Positions 1-10,292 of a DNA stretch of 64,000 nt are shown piece after piece. The notes under the pieces were generated by a model. That model was given only the letters and a program-made list of their open reading frames with translations. It made no database searches and had not been told where the DNA came from. Numbering within the stretch: position 1 is the stretch's first letter; each line of letters starts with the position of its first letter. Source of the DNA: Tritrichomonas musculus (Eukaryota; Parabasalia; Tritrichomonadida; Tritrichomonadidae). Made by a program: the position numbers and the translations under genes. The stretch covers positions 6,696,001 through 6,760,000 of the forward strand of contig JAPFFF010000002.1 in assembly GCA_039105265.1 (NCBI GenBank). The letters are read 5' to 3'.

Positions 1-3000
1 ATAATAATAATTTGATAATTGTTTTGCTAAATTTTTCACATCTTTTCTAACTTTATTGATTTCATCTTCTATAATTTGCGGTGTAACATAATTATTCTTT
101 TTAAGCAGTACTAATAATAAAAGCAATATGGAATAAGCAAAATTATTATAATATGAATTAACTAATAAATTAATTATTGTTTGAAAATCAATGTGTAAAT
201 CATCATTATAAAAATAAGCATGAGCCAAATTATACATTGAAACTGGATCATTTTTTTGTTGAATTGCCTCTTGAAAATACACAATTGAATTAGCAATACT
301 TTTTGGTTTTCCGAAACCGTTTTTATATATCATTCCAAGGTTGTTTTTGGCATATTGATTATTGAAACAAGAACTTTCTTTATAATAATGGATTGCTTTA
401 TCAACGTCTCGAGGTACATATTGTCCTTTTAAGTAAATATTCCCAACTATAAATGATACTTCTTGTCCATCAAATCCTTCTGCTGACTTTAAAAAACAAT
501 GAATTCCTTTGTCAATGTCTTTTGGAATATAACTTCCAAAATAATAGAAATATCCAAGCAACTTCTGTGAATTATGATAATTATTTTGAGCAGCTCGAGT
601 CAATAACTCAATTCCTTTAGTTACATTTTGTTGAATATTTGTATTTTCTAAATAAATCATGCCAAGATTATGTAGGGCTTCATTGCAATTTTTTGTGGCA
701 GCAAGAGAGTAGTAGTAAATTGCTTTTTCCATATTATTTGGAATAACGTATTTCGAATAAAGTCTACCAAGCATAAATTGAGCATATGTATGATTTTGAT
801 TAGATGCAAGTGTGAGATAATAAATTGCTTTATCAATTTGTTGATTTTTATAATATATAAAGCCAAGGCTATATTGTGAATCTTTGTTATTTTGTTTTGC
901 TGCTAAAGCATAATATTTCATAGCTTGATTAACATCTCTGCAAACCTCACTACCTTCATAATATATATTTCCAAGAATATCTTGAGCACTTGAAAAATTT
1001 TGATTAGCAGCAAGTTTAAAATAATATATTGCTTTTTCAATATCTTTATTGACGATATATCCTACTAAATATAATTGACCGAAATAATATTGTGCTGGAG
1101 CAAAATTATGTTCTACTGCTGTTGATAAATAATAAAAAGCTTTATTGAAATCTTGACATGAATATTTTTCTGACAAATAAATATCGGCAAGATAAAACAT
1201 TGCATTATAATCGCTTTTACTTACTGCTCGATTTAAAAAAAGAATAGCTTTTTTTATATCCTGATGAACGTCAACTCCTTGGTAATAAATGAATCCAAGA
1301 GTAGTTTCAGAAGCTGTCATATTCTGATTAGCTGCAAGCAACAATAAATTTATTGCTTTTTGAATATCTTTCGGTACATAAATACCTTCATAATAAAGTA
1401 TCCCTAGACAATGTAGGGCCTCTATATGATTATTATTAGCTGCCTGACTTAAATATTTAATTCCTTTGTTTGTATCCTTTTCAACATCTTTCCCTTCAAA
1501 ATAAATAAGACCAAGATTAAATTGTGCATCTGCCTTCGCTTTCATTTTAGAAATATAATTTTTTTCATTAATTTTTTTTGAAATTAAATTTCCATTATTT
1601 TTAATTATTTCAATAGAAGCTTGTGAATTGCTCAAATCATTTTCAGCAGCAAGAGTAAAATAATATATTGATTTTTTGACATCCTTTTGAGTACAAATTC
1701 CTTGAATATAAATTTCACCAAGGTAAAACTGCGATTCAATTTGATTTTGTTTTGCAGCAAGAGTAAAATAATGAATAGCTTGATAATAATCATGAGGAAT
1801 AAAATCATTTTTATAATAACGAATTCCGAGTATAAATTGAGAATTTGCATCATTTTGATCTGTTGCTAATTTGAAATATTTCATACTTTTAAAAATGCCT
1901 CCTACACAAAATGTCATATTAAAATTGCCTGATGCAGATCTCGTAAAAGTAATTTTCTTATCAAAGCATTTGATCAGTTCATTTTCATAAGAATAATAAG
2001 ATCCAATAGCATATAATGCATCAACATAATTATTATTCAAAGCCAATTTCAAATAGTAAACAGATTTATTAACATCACTTTCAATATATTTGCTTTCATA
2101 ATATAAAATTCCAAGTAAAAATTGAGCAATTGGTAAATTTTGATTTGCAGCAAGAATAAGATACTTTATAGCTTTATTAATATTCCTTTGGGTGAATTCA
2201 GCTTCATAATAAATAAATCCTAGATTATATTGTGCTTCACAACAATTGAGTTCAGCTGCCATATGTAAGTATTGTATTCCTTTTTGATGACTTAAATCAG
2301 ATTTCATCCTGTATAAATGAAACATTCCAAAATTATTTAATGCTTTCTGATAACTATTTTCAAGAATAACACACAAATCATTATAAAAAGAATCATTTTC
2401 CTGCATTTTTTGAAGTAAATAAGGATGCATTTTATCATAAAACAAATCGATTAATTCAGAAATATTGGGACGTTTTTCTGGATCAATATTCATGCATAAT
2501 TCACATATTTCTTTAAGTATCGAATGTTCTTTGGTATATTCAGTTTGTTTTTGATTTTTGAAGAATATAAAATCAATGATCTTTCCAATTGAATAAATGT
2601 CTACTTTAAATGAAATATTAGATGAATTTGAAGAAAATTCAGGTGCACCAAAATCAGTAAAATCACGAGTTGATTCATATCCATTATTAACATATGAATT
2701 TGAAATCATTTTATCGAAATCAATAAGAACAATATTTTTATTATTATCAATAATCAAATTATTTGGTTTCAGATCTCTATAAACAAAGTTTTTATGATGA
2801 ATATATTGAAACACTATCATTAATTCAAACACAATTTTAATTTTTTCATGCATTTCTAATTGAATATTAGTGATGTAATTTAACGTATTCCCTTGAATAT
2901 ACTCAATAACTAAATAATTTTCTGAGTCATTTCCAATATATCTTGGTATAAAAGGATGTTGGCATTGTAAATAATTGTTTTTTTCTCTATTAAACAAATG

Positions 3001-3699
3001 ATGCTCTTTCATTATGTTTTTTATTACAAATAATCTTTTCTGCGGGATAAAATATATTAATTCGATCATTGAAGTACTATCTATATATATATTACGTAGA
3101 TGGATGACTTCATCTCTTTTAATTGTTTTTTCTTTTGGTCGCGAATTCATCAATTCTTTATAATTTTCAATTCTATCAAAAAAAGAATCAATATGACTTT
3201 TTTGTATTAGAAAAGCGGAAATAATTCGACGAATTATCTTCCAAATTTGTTGAACATCTTTGTTTCTAATTTCAAGTTGGCTTGAAAATGACTCAACCTC
3301 TTTTTTAAAAATGGAATTTTCTTCTAAATACATAACCTTATCACATTTGAAGTTATTCGATGAATTTTCACATAAAAAAAGTGATTTAATATCAGAGGAT
3401 AATGCATAAATTATTGATTTATGGTTAGAATATAATAAAGGAAGCATTTTGATTATATTAGAATCATTAATTAAAATTAATATATCATCAGCACAAATAA
3501 ATGACAAACAATCATACCTATCTAATATAATTACTGGCGATGTTTGCAATTTATTGCTTAAATCAAAATTAAACTGAACATCGTCGTCATTAATGAGAAA
3601 AAAAGAAAATTGATCTATCAATTCACCCATATAATGATTTTTGAAATTGAGTAAATAATTAGCATGCAAATTTTGAAATAGCGCAAAACCTTCTATCAT
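1..3699 (-). CDS. Sel1-repeat protein kinase, 3' part missing (runs off left edge)
   Basis: An uninterrupted frame of 1,233 codons opens at the ATG at 3699 (MIEGFALF...) and has no stop before the left edge, so the C-terminus lies outside. Residues about 1-190 are an unassigned N-terminal region shared in style with the kinase at 33325. A kinase-like domain follows (about 200-420): a retained VIK lysine near residue 225, YRDLKPNN in place of HRDLKxxN near 307, and DFD in place of DFG near 326, then a GAPE motif. The glycine-rich loop is not recognisable. About 19 Sel1 (TPR-like, about 36 aa) repeats fill the rest, each with the LGxxYxxG...DxxKAxxYxxLAA pattern. Catalytic Asp, Lys and Asn are present, so activity is possible but uncertain. 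Sel1 arrays usually scaffold protein complexes. Its paralogue lies 30 kb away on the other strand. Family call is firm; role is inference. Confidence 0.88.
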   Translation of the reverse strand, partial: MIEGFALFQNLHANYLLNFKNHYMGELIDQFSFFLINDDDVQFNFDLSNKLQTSPVIILDRYDCLSFICADDILILINDSNIIKMLPLLYSNHKSIIYALSSDIKSLFLCENSSNNFKCDKVMYLEENSIFKKEVESFSSQLEIRNKDVQQIWKIIRRIISAFLIQKSHIDSFFDRIENYKELMNSRPKEKTIKRDEVIHLRNIYIDSTSMIELIYFIPQKRLFVIKNIMKEHHLFNREKNNYLQCQHPFIPRYIGNDSENYLVIEYIQGNTLNYITNIQLEMHEKIKIVFELMIVFQYIHHKNFVYRDLKPNNLIIDNNKNIVLIDFDKMISNSYVNNGYESTRDFTDFGAPEFSSNSSNISFKVDIYSIGKIIDFIFFKNQKQTEYTKEHSILKEICELCMNIDPEKRPNISELIDLFYDKMHPYLLQKMQENDSFYNDLCVILENSYQKALNNFGMFHLYRMKSDLSHQKGIQYLHMAAELNCCEAQYNLGFIYYEAEFTQRNINKAIKYLILAANQNLPIAQFLLGILYYESKYIESDVNKSVYYLKLALNNNYVDALYAIGSYYSYENELIKCFDKKITFTRSASGNFNMTFCVGGIFKSMKYFKLATDQNDANSQFILGIRYYKNDFIPHDYYQAIHYFTLAAKQNQIESQFYLGEIYIQGICTQKDVKKSIYYFTLAAENDLSNSQASIEIIKNNGNLISKKINEKNYISKMKAKADAQFNLGLIYFEGKDVEKDTNKGIKYLSQAANNNHIEALHCLGILYYEGIYVPKDIQKAINLLLLAANQNMTASETTLGFIYYQGVDVHQDIKKAILFLNRAVSKSDYNAMFYLADIYLSEKYSCQDFNKAFYYLSTAVEHNFAPAQYYFGQLYLVGYIVNKDIEKAIYYFKLAANQNFSSAQDILGNIYYEGSEVCRDVNQAMKYYALAAKQNNKDSQYSLGFIYYKNQQIDKAIYYLTLASNQNHTYAQFMLGRLYSKYVIPNNMEKAIYYYSLAATKNCNEALHNLGMIYLENTNIQQNVTKGIELLTRAAQNNYHNSQKLLGYFYYFGSYIPKDIDKGIHCFLKSAEGFDGQEVSFIVGNIYLKGQYVPRDVDKAIHYYKESSCFNNQYAKNNLGMIYKNGFGKPKSIANSIVYFQEAIQQKNDPVSMYNLAHAYFYNDDLHIDFQTIINLLVNSYYNNFAYSILLLLLVLLKKNNYVTPQIIEDEINKVRKDVKNLAKQLSNYYY

Positions 3700-4376
3700 A
3701 AAAGCAAAATATTGTTATCATGACATGTCATATGAAATACAATACATTTAAGAGTCTTTTAAATTGATTTAAAAAATTCAGTGAGTTCATTCAAATATTA
3801 AAATAAAGTAGAAAAAATAAAATGTTATTAAATTTATGTTAAACATAGATTTCAAAAAAATTTAATGCACTTTTTTGCTAAAAATAACAAATACTGATAT
3901 ATCGATAATTTTTTTTTTTTTTATTTACTACACAAAATTTGATCTTTTACGTCAAATATTTATTAGTTTTGATCTAAGCTTTTTCCGAAAAAGCAACAAT
4001 TCAAAGTTATATTCTATGAGTTTATTCAATATTGAAATATTTACATCATCTGTCAGAAGCCCACTCTTAATTAAAATTAGAATTCACAAATATTTGATGA
4101 TAAAAATATGATCATTTTGTGTTCAAATATTATGAAGGGAAAAGCATTGGGGTTATGCAAAGATCAAAACATACTATTCACCTCTTGGACTATCTATTAG
4201 GGCATTGATTAATTCGAAAATAAAAAAAAAGAAAAGAAAAGAAAAAAAGAAAAGGGATAATAAATAATAGTGATATAAATTCTTTATTGGTTTTAGCTTA
4301 TAGTAAGCCTCAGATTCTAATTGAAAATTAGTGAATAAAGGATTTTCAAGCTTCAAGAACTAGGATCTATAGCTTC
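3700..4376. other. AT-rich intergenic spacer
   Basis: No gene is recognised. The small open frames here are low-complexity and show no family features. A purine-rich A/G tract lies around 4220-4255. Confidence 0.5.
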
Positions 4377-4553
4377 ATGATACACAAGGGACTCGTTTTT
4401 TGTAAAGCACATTACAAAAGGCATGACAAAATAAATGAAGATCAAATTGAGATATTTCTTAGTGAACTTGATGCAGCAATAGATGAATTAGGTGAACAAA
4501 GAGTTTTTAATATTGACGAAACTTTTTTATTGAATCTATCATTATCCCTTTGA
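4377..4553 (+). pseudogene. Relic of a DDE (Tigger/pogo-like) DNA-transposon transposase
   Basis: A 58-codon open stretch contains HYKRHDKINEDQIEIF and then ELGEQRVFNIDETFLL. The order 'RRH...basic helix, about 20 residues, then x-x-(V/I)-F-N-x-D-E-T' is the hallmark of the start of the DDE_1 domain in Tigger/pogo-type transposases, where the Asp of NIDET is the first catalytic acid. Nothing recognisable precedes or follows it, so it is a short fragment of a DNA transposon, not a gene. The sequence between it and the poly-T tract at 4966 is probably decayed element DNA. The assignment rests on a motif only. Confidence 0.5.
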
Positions 4554-4961
4554 TTTAAATCATAATCAATTTTATAAAGTGCATCAAAGATCTTTCATTG
4601 TCATCTACTTTTTGAATAATTTTACAAGGAGATGCAATTCACTTTTCAGCAGAAAAAAAAAGCATAATGATGCATATTTAGGATTATCTAATAAAATTTT
4701 AGGCAGTTTGTAATTGTTCATGTAAAATTTTTGATTTAAATCGTCATGCTTATTAATTTTCAATAATAAGAATATACGAAATAAAAGTAATAAATGGGGG
4801 TCATAGTTTTTCCCAAAGGATGTCGTTTGATAATCAAAGAAGGTGTTCATGAGTAGAGGTACCTCGATGACCAATAGGTGAGGTAGGGTACCTGCACCAT
4901 TTCAGGTTTTACTATAGGTGGTGCTCATCAAATGAATTGTTTTCCATTTTTATAACTAACC

Positions 4962-4996
<35 letters not shown>

Positions 4997-5380
4997 CAGG
5001 AATTCTTGTTGACGTGAGGATTATCTCTTATCAAAACCGACTCATATTAACTCTATAAGCATTCATTATTTTGTATATTACGATTTTTGAATTGATTCCT
5101 ATATTTGGATATAAATATCTTTTTAAAATGAGCTTTTCTCCAAAAATTTTAAGAATTGTTTTTTAATGAAATAAAAATTTAAATAAACATATATATTTAA
5201 ATATATATATTCGTTTATATATTTAATTTATAAACACCAAATTAATAAAAAAATAGTTTTATGCATTTGCCATTTTTTTGTATGGATCCTTTCAATTTTG
5301 AGATAATAATTAACTTTTTCAAATAAATATATTTATAATTGACGTTTAGGAAAGTTTATAAGTATCAAGAATATTTATTA
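4554..5380. other. Spacer with decayed sequence and poly-T tract
   Basis: No gene is seen. From 4554 to 4960 the composition is less AT-rich than usual spacers, which fits decayed transposon DNA. A poly-T tract (separate entry) and an AT-rich leader to the coiled-coil gene follow. Confidence 0.4.
4966..4996. repeat. Poly-T tract, 31 T
   Basis: A homopolymer run of 31 T is followed by CAGGAATTC. It is one of four runs of 27-55 T in the window. Confidence 0.9.
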
Positions 5381-7150
5381 ATGATCGATTCTTCTCAAGG
5401 TTTAACGTATGCAACGAAAATAGGAAATATTGAAAATGCTGTTATCCAGCACCAATCTTATATTGATAATATTTTACAGATGCTTCAATCTTTCTTAACA
5501 AACAGTATTAACAACCAATCAAATGAATCTTTAATATCGAAACTCGAAGAGTTAAACAGAAATTTTAAAAATAAACAAATAAACTTTTCTTTGAACACAG
5601 TCAAAGATGATGATTTTTTCGATATATTTGAAAAAAATAGTTTAATAATTAATGATCATCACAATCAAATAAGAAATATAAATTCAGAATTACAAGCTGT
5701 TAAGTACCTATTGAACAATATGAAGAAAGATTCAGCTTCAGATAACGATTTTGACGTATATCAGAAAAAAATCTTAGAAATTGAAAATCAAAGAACTAAA
5801 GATCAAATTACTCCGATATTAACTTCAATAGAATCCATCAAAAGAGAAATAAAAGAGATAAAAGAATCATCCAATATTTCCAATATAGAGAAAGTTAGTG
5901 ACGATCTTAATCAGAAGATAACATCTCTTCGAGAAGAAGCATCTCCATTACTCAACGAAGAAACACGAAAATTCCCATCAAAATTAAAAGAATTCAAACG
6001 CGAACTCAAGCAATTAAAGAAGATACAAGAAGGAATTGAAAAAGCAAATTCAGATCTATTTGAAAGACAAGAAAGAATCTTTAAAAAACTCAGAAAATTG
6101 AGTGATGAAAAGATATCTCCTCTTGAACCAAAATTTGACGGAATAGGACTCAAAGGAAAAATAGACGAGATTCCTGAACAGTTGAACCTTCTTGATTTAC
6201 AAGATAAAATCTCTAGTCTGGCAACAAATAATGATTCAATTGAACTGAAAACCATCAAAGACAAAATTTGTCAATTGGAAACCGAAAATAACCGCCAAAA
6301 TCAATCCATTAGCCAATTGCTTAACACTTCAATAAATATAGACAATTCTGTTTACGATAACCTAGAATCAAGAGTCCAATTAATTGAAAAACGGTTATTG
6401 AATTTTGACCAAATTGAATTGAGAAACGAATTCAATGAAATTAAAAAACAATTCTTGAATATAAAGACAAATAAAGTAGCTAAGGACAAAATGGGTACCG
6501 TGAAAGAAAGATCAATTGGTTTGACAAATGATAACAAAATTGAATTAAGATTGAATAAAATTGAAAATGACATTCAAAAATTGAATACTTTACAAAATAA
6601 TAGCGAGATCAAAGCTCTTAAAAATGAGATTAGTTTAATTAAAAGTAAAAAATCTCAAGAAGCACTTGACACAAACGCAAAGATTGATACTATTAATTCA
6701 GAATTCACACAAAAATTTAATGAACTCATTGAAAAAATTCAATCATTTGAAAAATCAATGCTATTTCAAATAAAGGAAAACCAGAAAATAAACAATGCCA
6801 ATGCCCAAGTTAAAAAACTTGAAAACCCTCAAAAAGAAGCCACTGTTTGGCCAATGGTTCAAGTTCATTCGAGCAAGCATGAAGTTAATCCTGTAATCGC
6901 ACTTTTGAAAGAAAAGATTCATGATCTTGTTTCTGAAATGAATCAAGCTCCCGACAGATCATATGATGCTAGGATGACGAAATTGAAGATACCAATAAAA
7001 GATGCTCAAGAAAATCTCAAAAAATTACAAAATACACTCAATTCATTAATTAGACAAGATAGTTACGAAACAGTTAAATTGACTCCACAAATTATATGGG
7101 ATAGTATAAATAAATTAACAGAAAGAGTAATAGTTTTAGAAGAAGCATGA
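5381..7150 (+). CDS. Long coiled-coil protein, function unknown
   Basis: The first in-frame ATG is at 5381 (MIDSSQGLTYATKIGN), giving 589 aa. The 14 upstream codons depend on a TTG and are rejected. Almost the whole protein from about residue 30 to 585 is rich in E, K, Q, N, I and L with heptad-like spacing, for example LKEFKRELKQLKKIQEGIEK, and is predicted to be a set of coiled coils broken by polar hinges. There is no signal peptide, membrane segment or enzymatic motif. A short less helical stretch near residues 490-505 (WPMVQVHSS) separates the last coil. Such proteins are commonly cytoskeletal or centrosomal in protists, but nothing here identifies a family. It stands alone between spacers; the stop is followed by AT-rich sequence. 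Confidence 0.8.
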   Translation: MIDSSQGLTYATKIGNIENAVIQHQSYIDNILQMLQSFLTNSINNQSNESLISKLEELNRNFKNKQINFSLNTVKDDDFFDIFEKNSLIINDHHNQIRNINSELQAVKYLLNNMKKDSASDNDFDVYQKKILEIENQRTKDQITPILTSIESIKREIKEIKESSNISNIEKVSDDLNQKITSLREEASPLLNEETRKFPSKLKEFKRELKQLKKIQEGIEKANSDLFERQERIFKKLRKLSDEKISPLEPKFDGIGLKGKIDEIPEQLNLLDLQDKISSLATNNDSIELKTIKDKICQLETENNRQNQSISQLLNTSINIDNSVYDNLESRVQLIEKRLLNFDQIELRNEFNEIKKQFLNIKTNKVAKDKMGTVKERSIGLTNDNKIELRLNKIENDIQKLNTLQNNSEIKALKNEISLIKSKKSQEALDTNAKIDTINSEFTQKFNELIEKIQSFEKSMLFQIKENQKINNANAQVKKLENPQKEATVWPMVQVHSSKHEVNPVIALLKEKIHDLVSEMNQAPDRSYDARMTKLKIPIKDAQENLKKLQNTLNSLIRQDSYETVKLTPQIIWDSINKLTERVIVLEEA

Positions 7151-7353
7151 AAATCAACCATTTTTTTTTATTTTATAATTAATAAATACATTTAGATAAT
7201 GAATATTTTAGATTTTGACTAACTTTATCAATATCCAAAAAATATTTTAGAAATAAAATTGGCAAGTGACAATAAAAATAAAAATTGTTATAATTTATTT
7301 TATTTCAACATTTTGAATACTCCTCTCAATTTTGAGAGGTGATTATTTTATTT

Positions 7354-8298
7354 TTATTTTGATACAATTGAAATAAGAATGATACATAATGTGGCAATCG
7401 AAAAAAGTCCAAGATGCCAAAATTTGTCTAAATAACTCCATGTCTTTCTGTTAAGGAAGAAAACAACCCATTTCGTAACTCCAAGATAAATAAACGTGCC
7501 TGATCCAAGTGCTTGTAATACTCCAACAACAACCTGATCAATTTTGATATGTAAGAAGTACTCAAGAATGAAACTGAGTAAGAATAAAAGTGAATATATA
7601 ATTGTTAATATGAAATATACAATTTTGTTCATTCTGTTATTATTCAAAAGACTGCCGATCAAAAACGATTCAAATATTTTTCTTGTTGAAATTAGAACTG
7701 ATAATTTTATCAATTCGCTGTTTGTCTCGATATTTCCCATCTCTATTCCTTCTATAAATGTATTCAAACAAAATATGAGATATATTATGAAATTTGTTAT
7801 TGGTAAAAACTGTATTTTCTTTGACTTTTTCTTATCTTTACTATTTATACTCACTTTTTCATTTTCTTCGGACCCTGTTGAATCTGTACCATCAATAGTG
7901 TTTACGTCGTGCTGTAAATTTTGGGAGTAAGAACTCTTTCTATTTAAATTTGAATTATTTTGAGAGGCTGTTAATTCTTCTTTATCATTTTCTTGTTCTT
8001 CGTCACTTACTGTGCTTGTAAAAACGAGTACAATTGTTAATGCTGAAAAAATTGAAACTGCTGTAGCTCCCGGAACAGGAAATTGAATGTCGCTATTTTT
8101 GAATATTCTTTTAGTTGATTCTTCAAGCAAATGAACATATCCAGATGCAAAAATAATTCCTCCAGAAAATGATTCAAGTCTGCCAACATGTTTTCTCGAT
8201 GCTAACCATAATGACAAAAAAATACCAAATAAAGAAAGAACAGTTATAATTACTGCGCATACCCACTTTGAAATATTAATTTTTTTATCGCTGGACAT
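7354..8298 (-). CDS. ZIP-family-like membrane protein with altered metal-site residues
   Basis: The ATG at 8298 gives 314 aa; the upstream TTG is rejected. Hydrophobic segments lie near 11-32, 44-62, 75-95, 166-184, 198-217, 226-248, 257-283 and 295-312, which is eight helices. ZIP (SLC39) landmarks are in order: GGIIFASGYVHLLEES (TM2, His56), a long hydrophilic loop at 97-163, NTFIEG at 179-184 (TM4), RKIFESFLIG at 206-215 (TM5), and LQALGSGTFIYLG at 261-273. In working ZIPs TM4 reads HSxxEG and TM5 HKxxE. Here both first histidines are replaced, by Asn179 and Arg206, while both glutamates remain. The family call is good; metal specificity or transport activity is doubtful. The variable loop lacks the His-rich run usual in ZIPs. 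A decayed partial copy lies just upstream at 9322. Confidence 0.75.
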   Translation of the reverse strand: MSSDKKINISKWVCAVIITVLSLFGIFLSLWLASRKHVGRLESFSGGIIFASGYVHLLEESTKRIFKNSDIQFPVPGATAVSIFSALTIVLVFTSTVSDEEQENDKEELTASQNNSNLNRKSSYSQNLQHDVNTIDGTDSTGSEENEKVSINSKDKKKSKKIQFLPITNFIIYLIFCLNTFIEGIEMGNIETNSELIKLSVLISTRKIFESFLIGSLLNNNRMNKIVYFILTIIYSLLFLLSFILEYFLHIKIDQVVVGVLQALGSGTFIYLGVTKWVVFFLNRKTWSYLDKFWHLGLFSIATLCIILISIVSK

Positions 8299-9321
8299 TA
8301 CAAACAATAGTCAAACAAGGCAATGTAAAAATGAATCTTTCTTTCATTTATTTGAAAAATTATTATTAAAATAACTAATGATAAAATGAATGATTATAAT
8401 TAAATTGAAGTTAATTTCTTTCTAATAATTAATTTCTAAATAAATATATAAAATATTTTATTAATTAAATTATAATTAACTAGAAATTTTAATTTTTATA
8501 TTTGTGAAGCATATTAATGATTTTTTATATTTATATTATCTTAATAAAAATTGAATAAAAACTAAAAATAATACTATTAAAATTTTAAAAAGTACTATTA
8601 ATATATTAAAAATATATATATTTAAAGTAAATTACATATTTTTACATAATATTTAAAAATTTTTATGGAGAATAAATTTATTTTGGCTGAACTTTTTGAA
8701 CGAGTATAGTCAAAATAATTGTGATAAAATTGAATAGATTTTTTATTTCAATTTAATTTTGTGAGGATGAAATTTGAATAATTTTTATATCAACTTTTTG
8801 TTAAAACTCTATGAATTTACTTTATCTTCCTATTCAAAATATTTTCCAAATTTTTTAACTATTTAACTATTAGATATTTCCTCTATTTTACCAATAAGCG
8901 AAGACAAATAAAATCAAATCGAATGAAAGTAATCTAGTTCAATGCTTGAGACGCTATTCATTTTTTTCAGAAAATCTTGGATCATGAATGGGACAAATTG
9001 ACATTATTATTTATAACTTCTATGCCTTTTCAATCACTCCTGACTTTTAAGTTTTTCATTTGAAATAACAAATTAAAGATATATCGATATATCTTTATTT
9101 TCATATTCGGGCTGGATTTTTGACAAGTTGATGAGAAAAAAGGCCAATTTTGGAATTTTAATTTTACTTTTCTCTCTTTTATTAATAAAAAAAAGTCTCA
9201 ACATTCAATAAATTTCTCCTCCGTGCTTTATCAAATATGCATTCAGCTTTTTTTCAATTTCAAATCAAAAAGTCTAACAACAATTGATTTTTTTATTAAT
9301 AAAAAAATATAACGCATATTA
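8299..9321. other. AT-rich spacer between ZIP-like gene and its copy
   Basis: No gene is recognised. It holds a perfect 22-bp palindrome at 9075-9096 (AAAGATATATCGATATATCTTT read in two halves around TCGA). On the minus strand, an initiator-like TCATTTTT lies about 35 bases upstream of the ZIP-like ATG. Confidence 0.5.
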
Positions 9322-10030
9322 TTATTTTGATACAATTGAAATAAGAATGATACATAATGTGGCAATCGAAAAAAGTCCAAGATGCCAGAATTTGTCTAAA
9401 TAACTCCATGTCTTTCTGTTAAGGAAGAAAACAACCCATTTCGTAACTCCAAGATAAATAAACGTGCCTGATCCAAGTGCTTGTAATACTCCAACAACAA
9501 CCTGATCAATTTTGATATGTAAGAAGTACTCAAGAATGAAACTGAGTAAGAATAAAAGTGAATAAATAATTGTTAATATGAAATATACAACTTTGTTCAT
9601 TCTGTTATTATTCAAAAGACTACCAATCAAAAACGATTCAAATATTTTTCTAGTTGAAATTAGAACTGATAATTTTATCAATTCGTGTTTGTCTCGATAT
9701 TTCCCATCTCTATTCCTTCTATAAATATATATAAACAAAATATGAGATATATTATGAAATTTGTTATTGGAAAGAAATGAATTTCTTATCTTTCCCTTCA
9801 ATATTTTCTTTTTCATTATCTTCAGGCATTGTTAAATCTGTAGCATCAATGGTACTTACTTCTTGTCCTAAATCTTTCGAGTAAGATTTTTTTAATTTTC
9901 TAATTTTCAATTTTGATGAAGTTAATTTTTTATCATCACTTGTATAATTGTTAATAGAGAAAAGATGGCAATTGCAGTCGTACCCGAAACAGGATATTTA
10001 ATTATACTATTATTGAATATTGTTTCCATA
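9322..10030 (-). pseudogene. Decayed partial duplicate of the ZIP-like gene
   Basis: From 9322 to about 9715 the sequence is nearly identical to 7354-7747, differing at only a handful of bases, and encodes the same last five helices. A one-base deletion near 9685 shifts the frame. Upstream of about 9720 similarity to the parent falls sharply but is still visible to about 10030: relics of the hydrophilic loop and of the TM3 region remain, with several length changes. No intact start or N-terminal half remains. An open frame reaching 9816 has no ATG origin that preserves the family N-terminus. It is best read as a pseudogene whose 3' half was recently homogenised with, or copied from, the intact gene. 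Confidence 0.8.
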
Positions 10031-10090
10031 AATTGCTATATGAATTTAATGATAAAGACTTTTCTTTTTTTAATGAAACATAAGATATAA

Positions 10091-10261
10091 TACAAAATTT
10101 ACATTGGCAATTGTTTTATCAATATAGATTGTCTTGATATTGACTTCCCAAAAGATACTTTCTTATTATTTTTAAATGATGCTTTTGATCCAAAAGTTTT
10201 ATGTAATTTAATGCTATTTTTAGTATCCAAAAGATGCAAAATGAAAAAATTAGTTTTCTAA
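10091..10261 (+). other. Unidentified protein-like open fragment
   Basis: A 56-codon open stretch without an ATG start contains CLDIDFPKDTFLLFLNDAFD followed by CNLMLFLVSKRCKMKKLVF and a stop. Its residue use looks protein-like compared with surrounding spacer, so it may be the tail of a decayed gene. No family is recognised. Confidence 0.25.
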
Positions 10262-10292
10262 AAATTTTTTTTTTATATCAAATGTCAATCAA

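Noticed and set aside
3875-4111. 78-codon plus-strand frame
   Set aside because: Poly-F/I low-complexity in AT-rich spacer; no start context or homology signal.
4605-4874. 89-codon minus-strand frame
   Set aside because: Low-complexity, no domain; likely in decayed transposon DNA on the opposite strand.
5339-5380. TTG-started N-terminal extension of the coiled-coil protein (also at 12867, 33265, 37782, 8307, 28757)
   Set aside because: Nuclear genes of this kind start at ATG; each has a good in-frame ATG shortly downstream and extensions have no family support.
9322-9816. 164-codon frame as a functional short ZIP-like protein
   Set aside because: Its N-terminal 48 residues are out-of-frame sequence of the parent after a one-base deletion, and it lacks the first half of the transporter.
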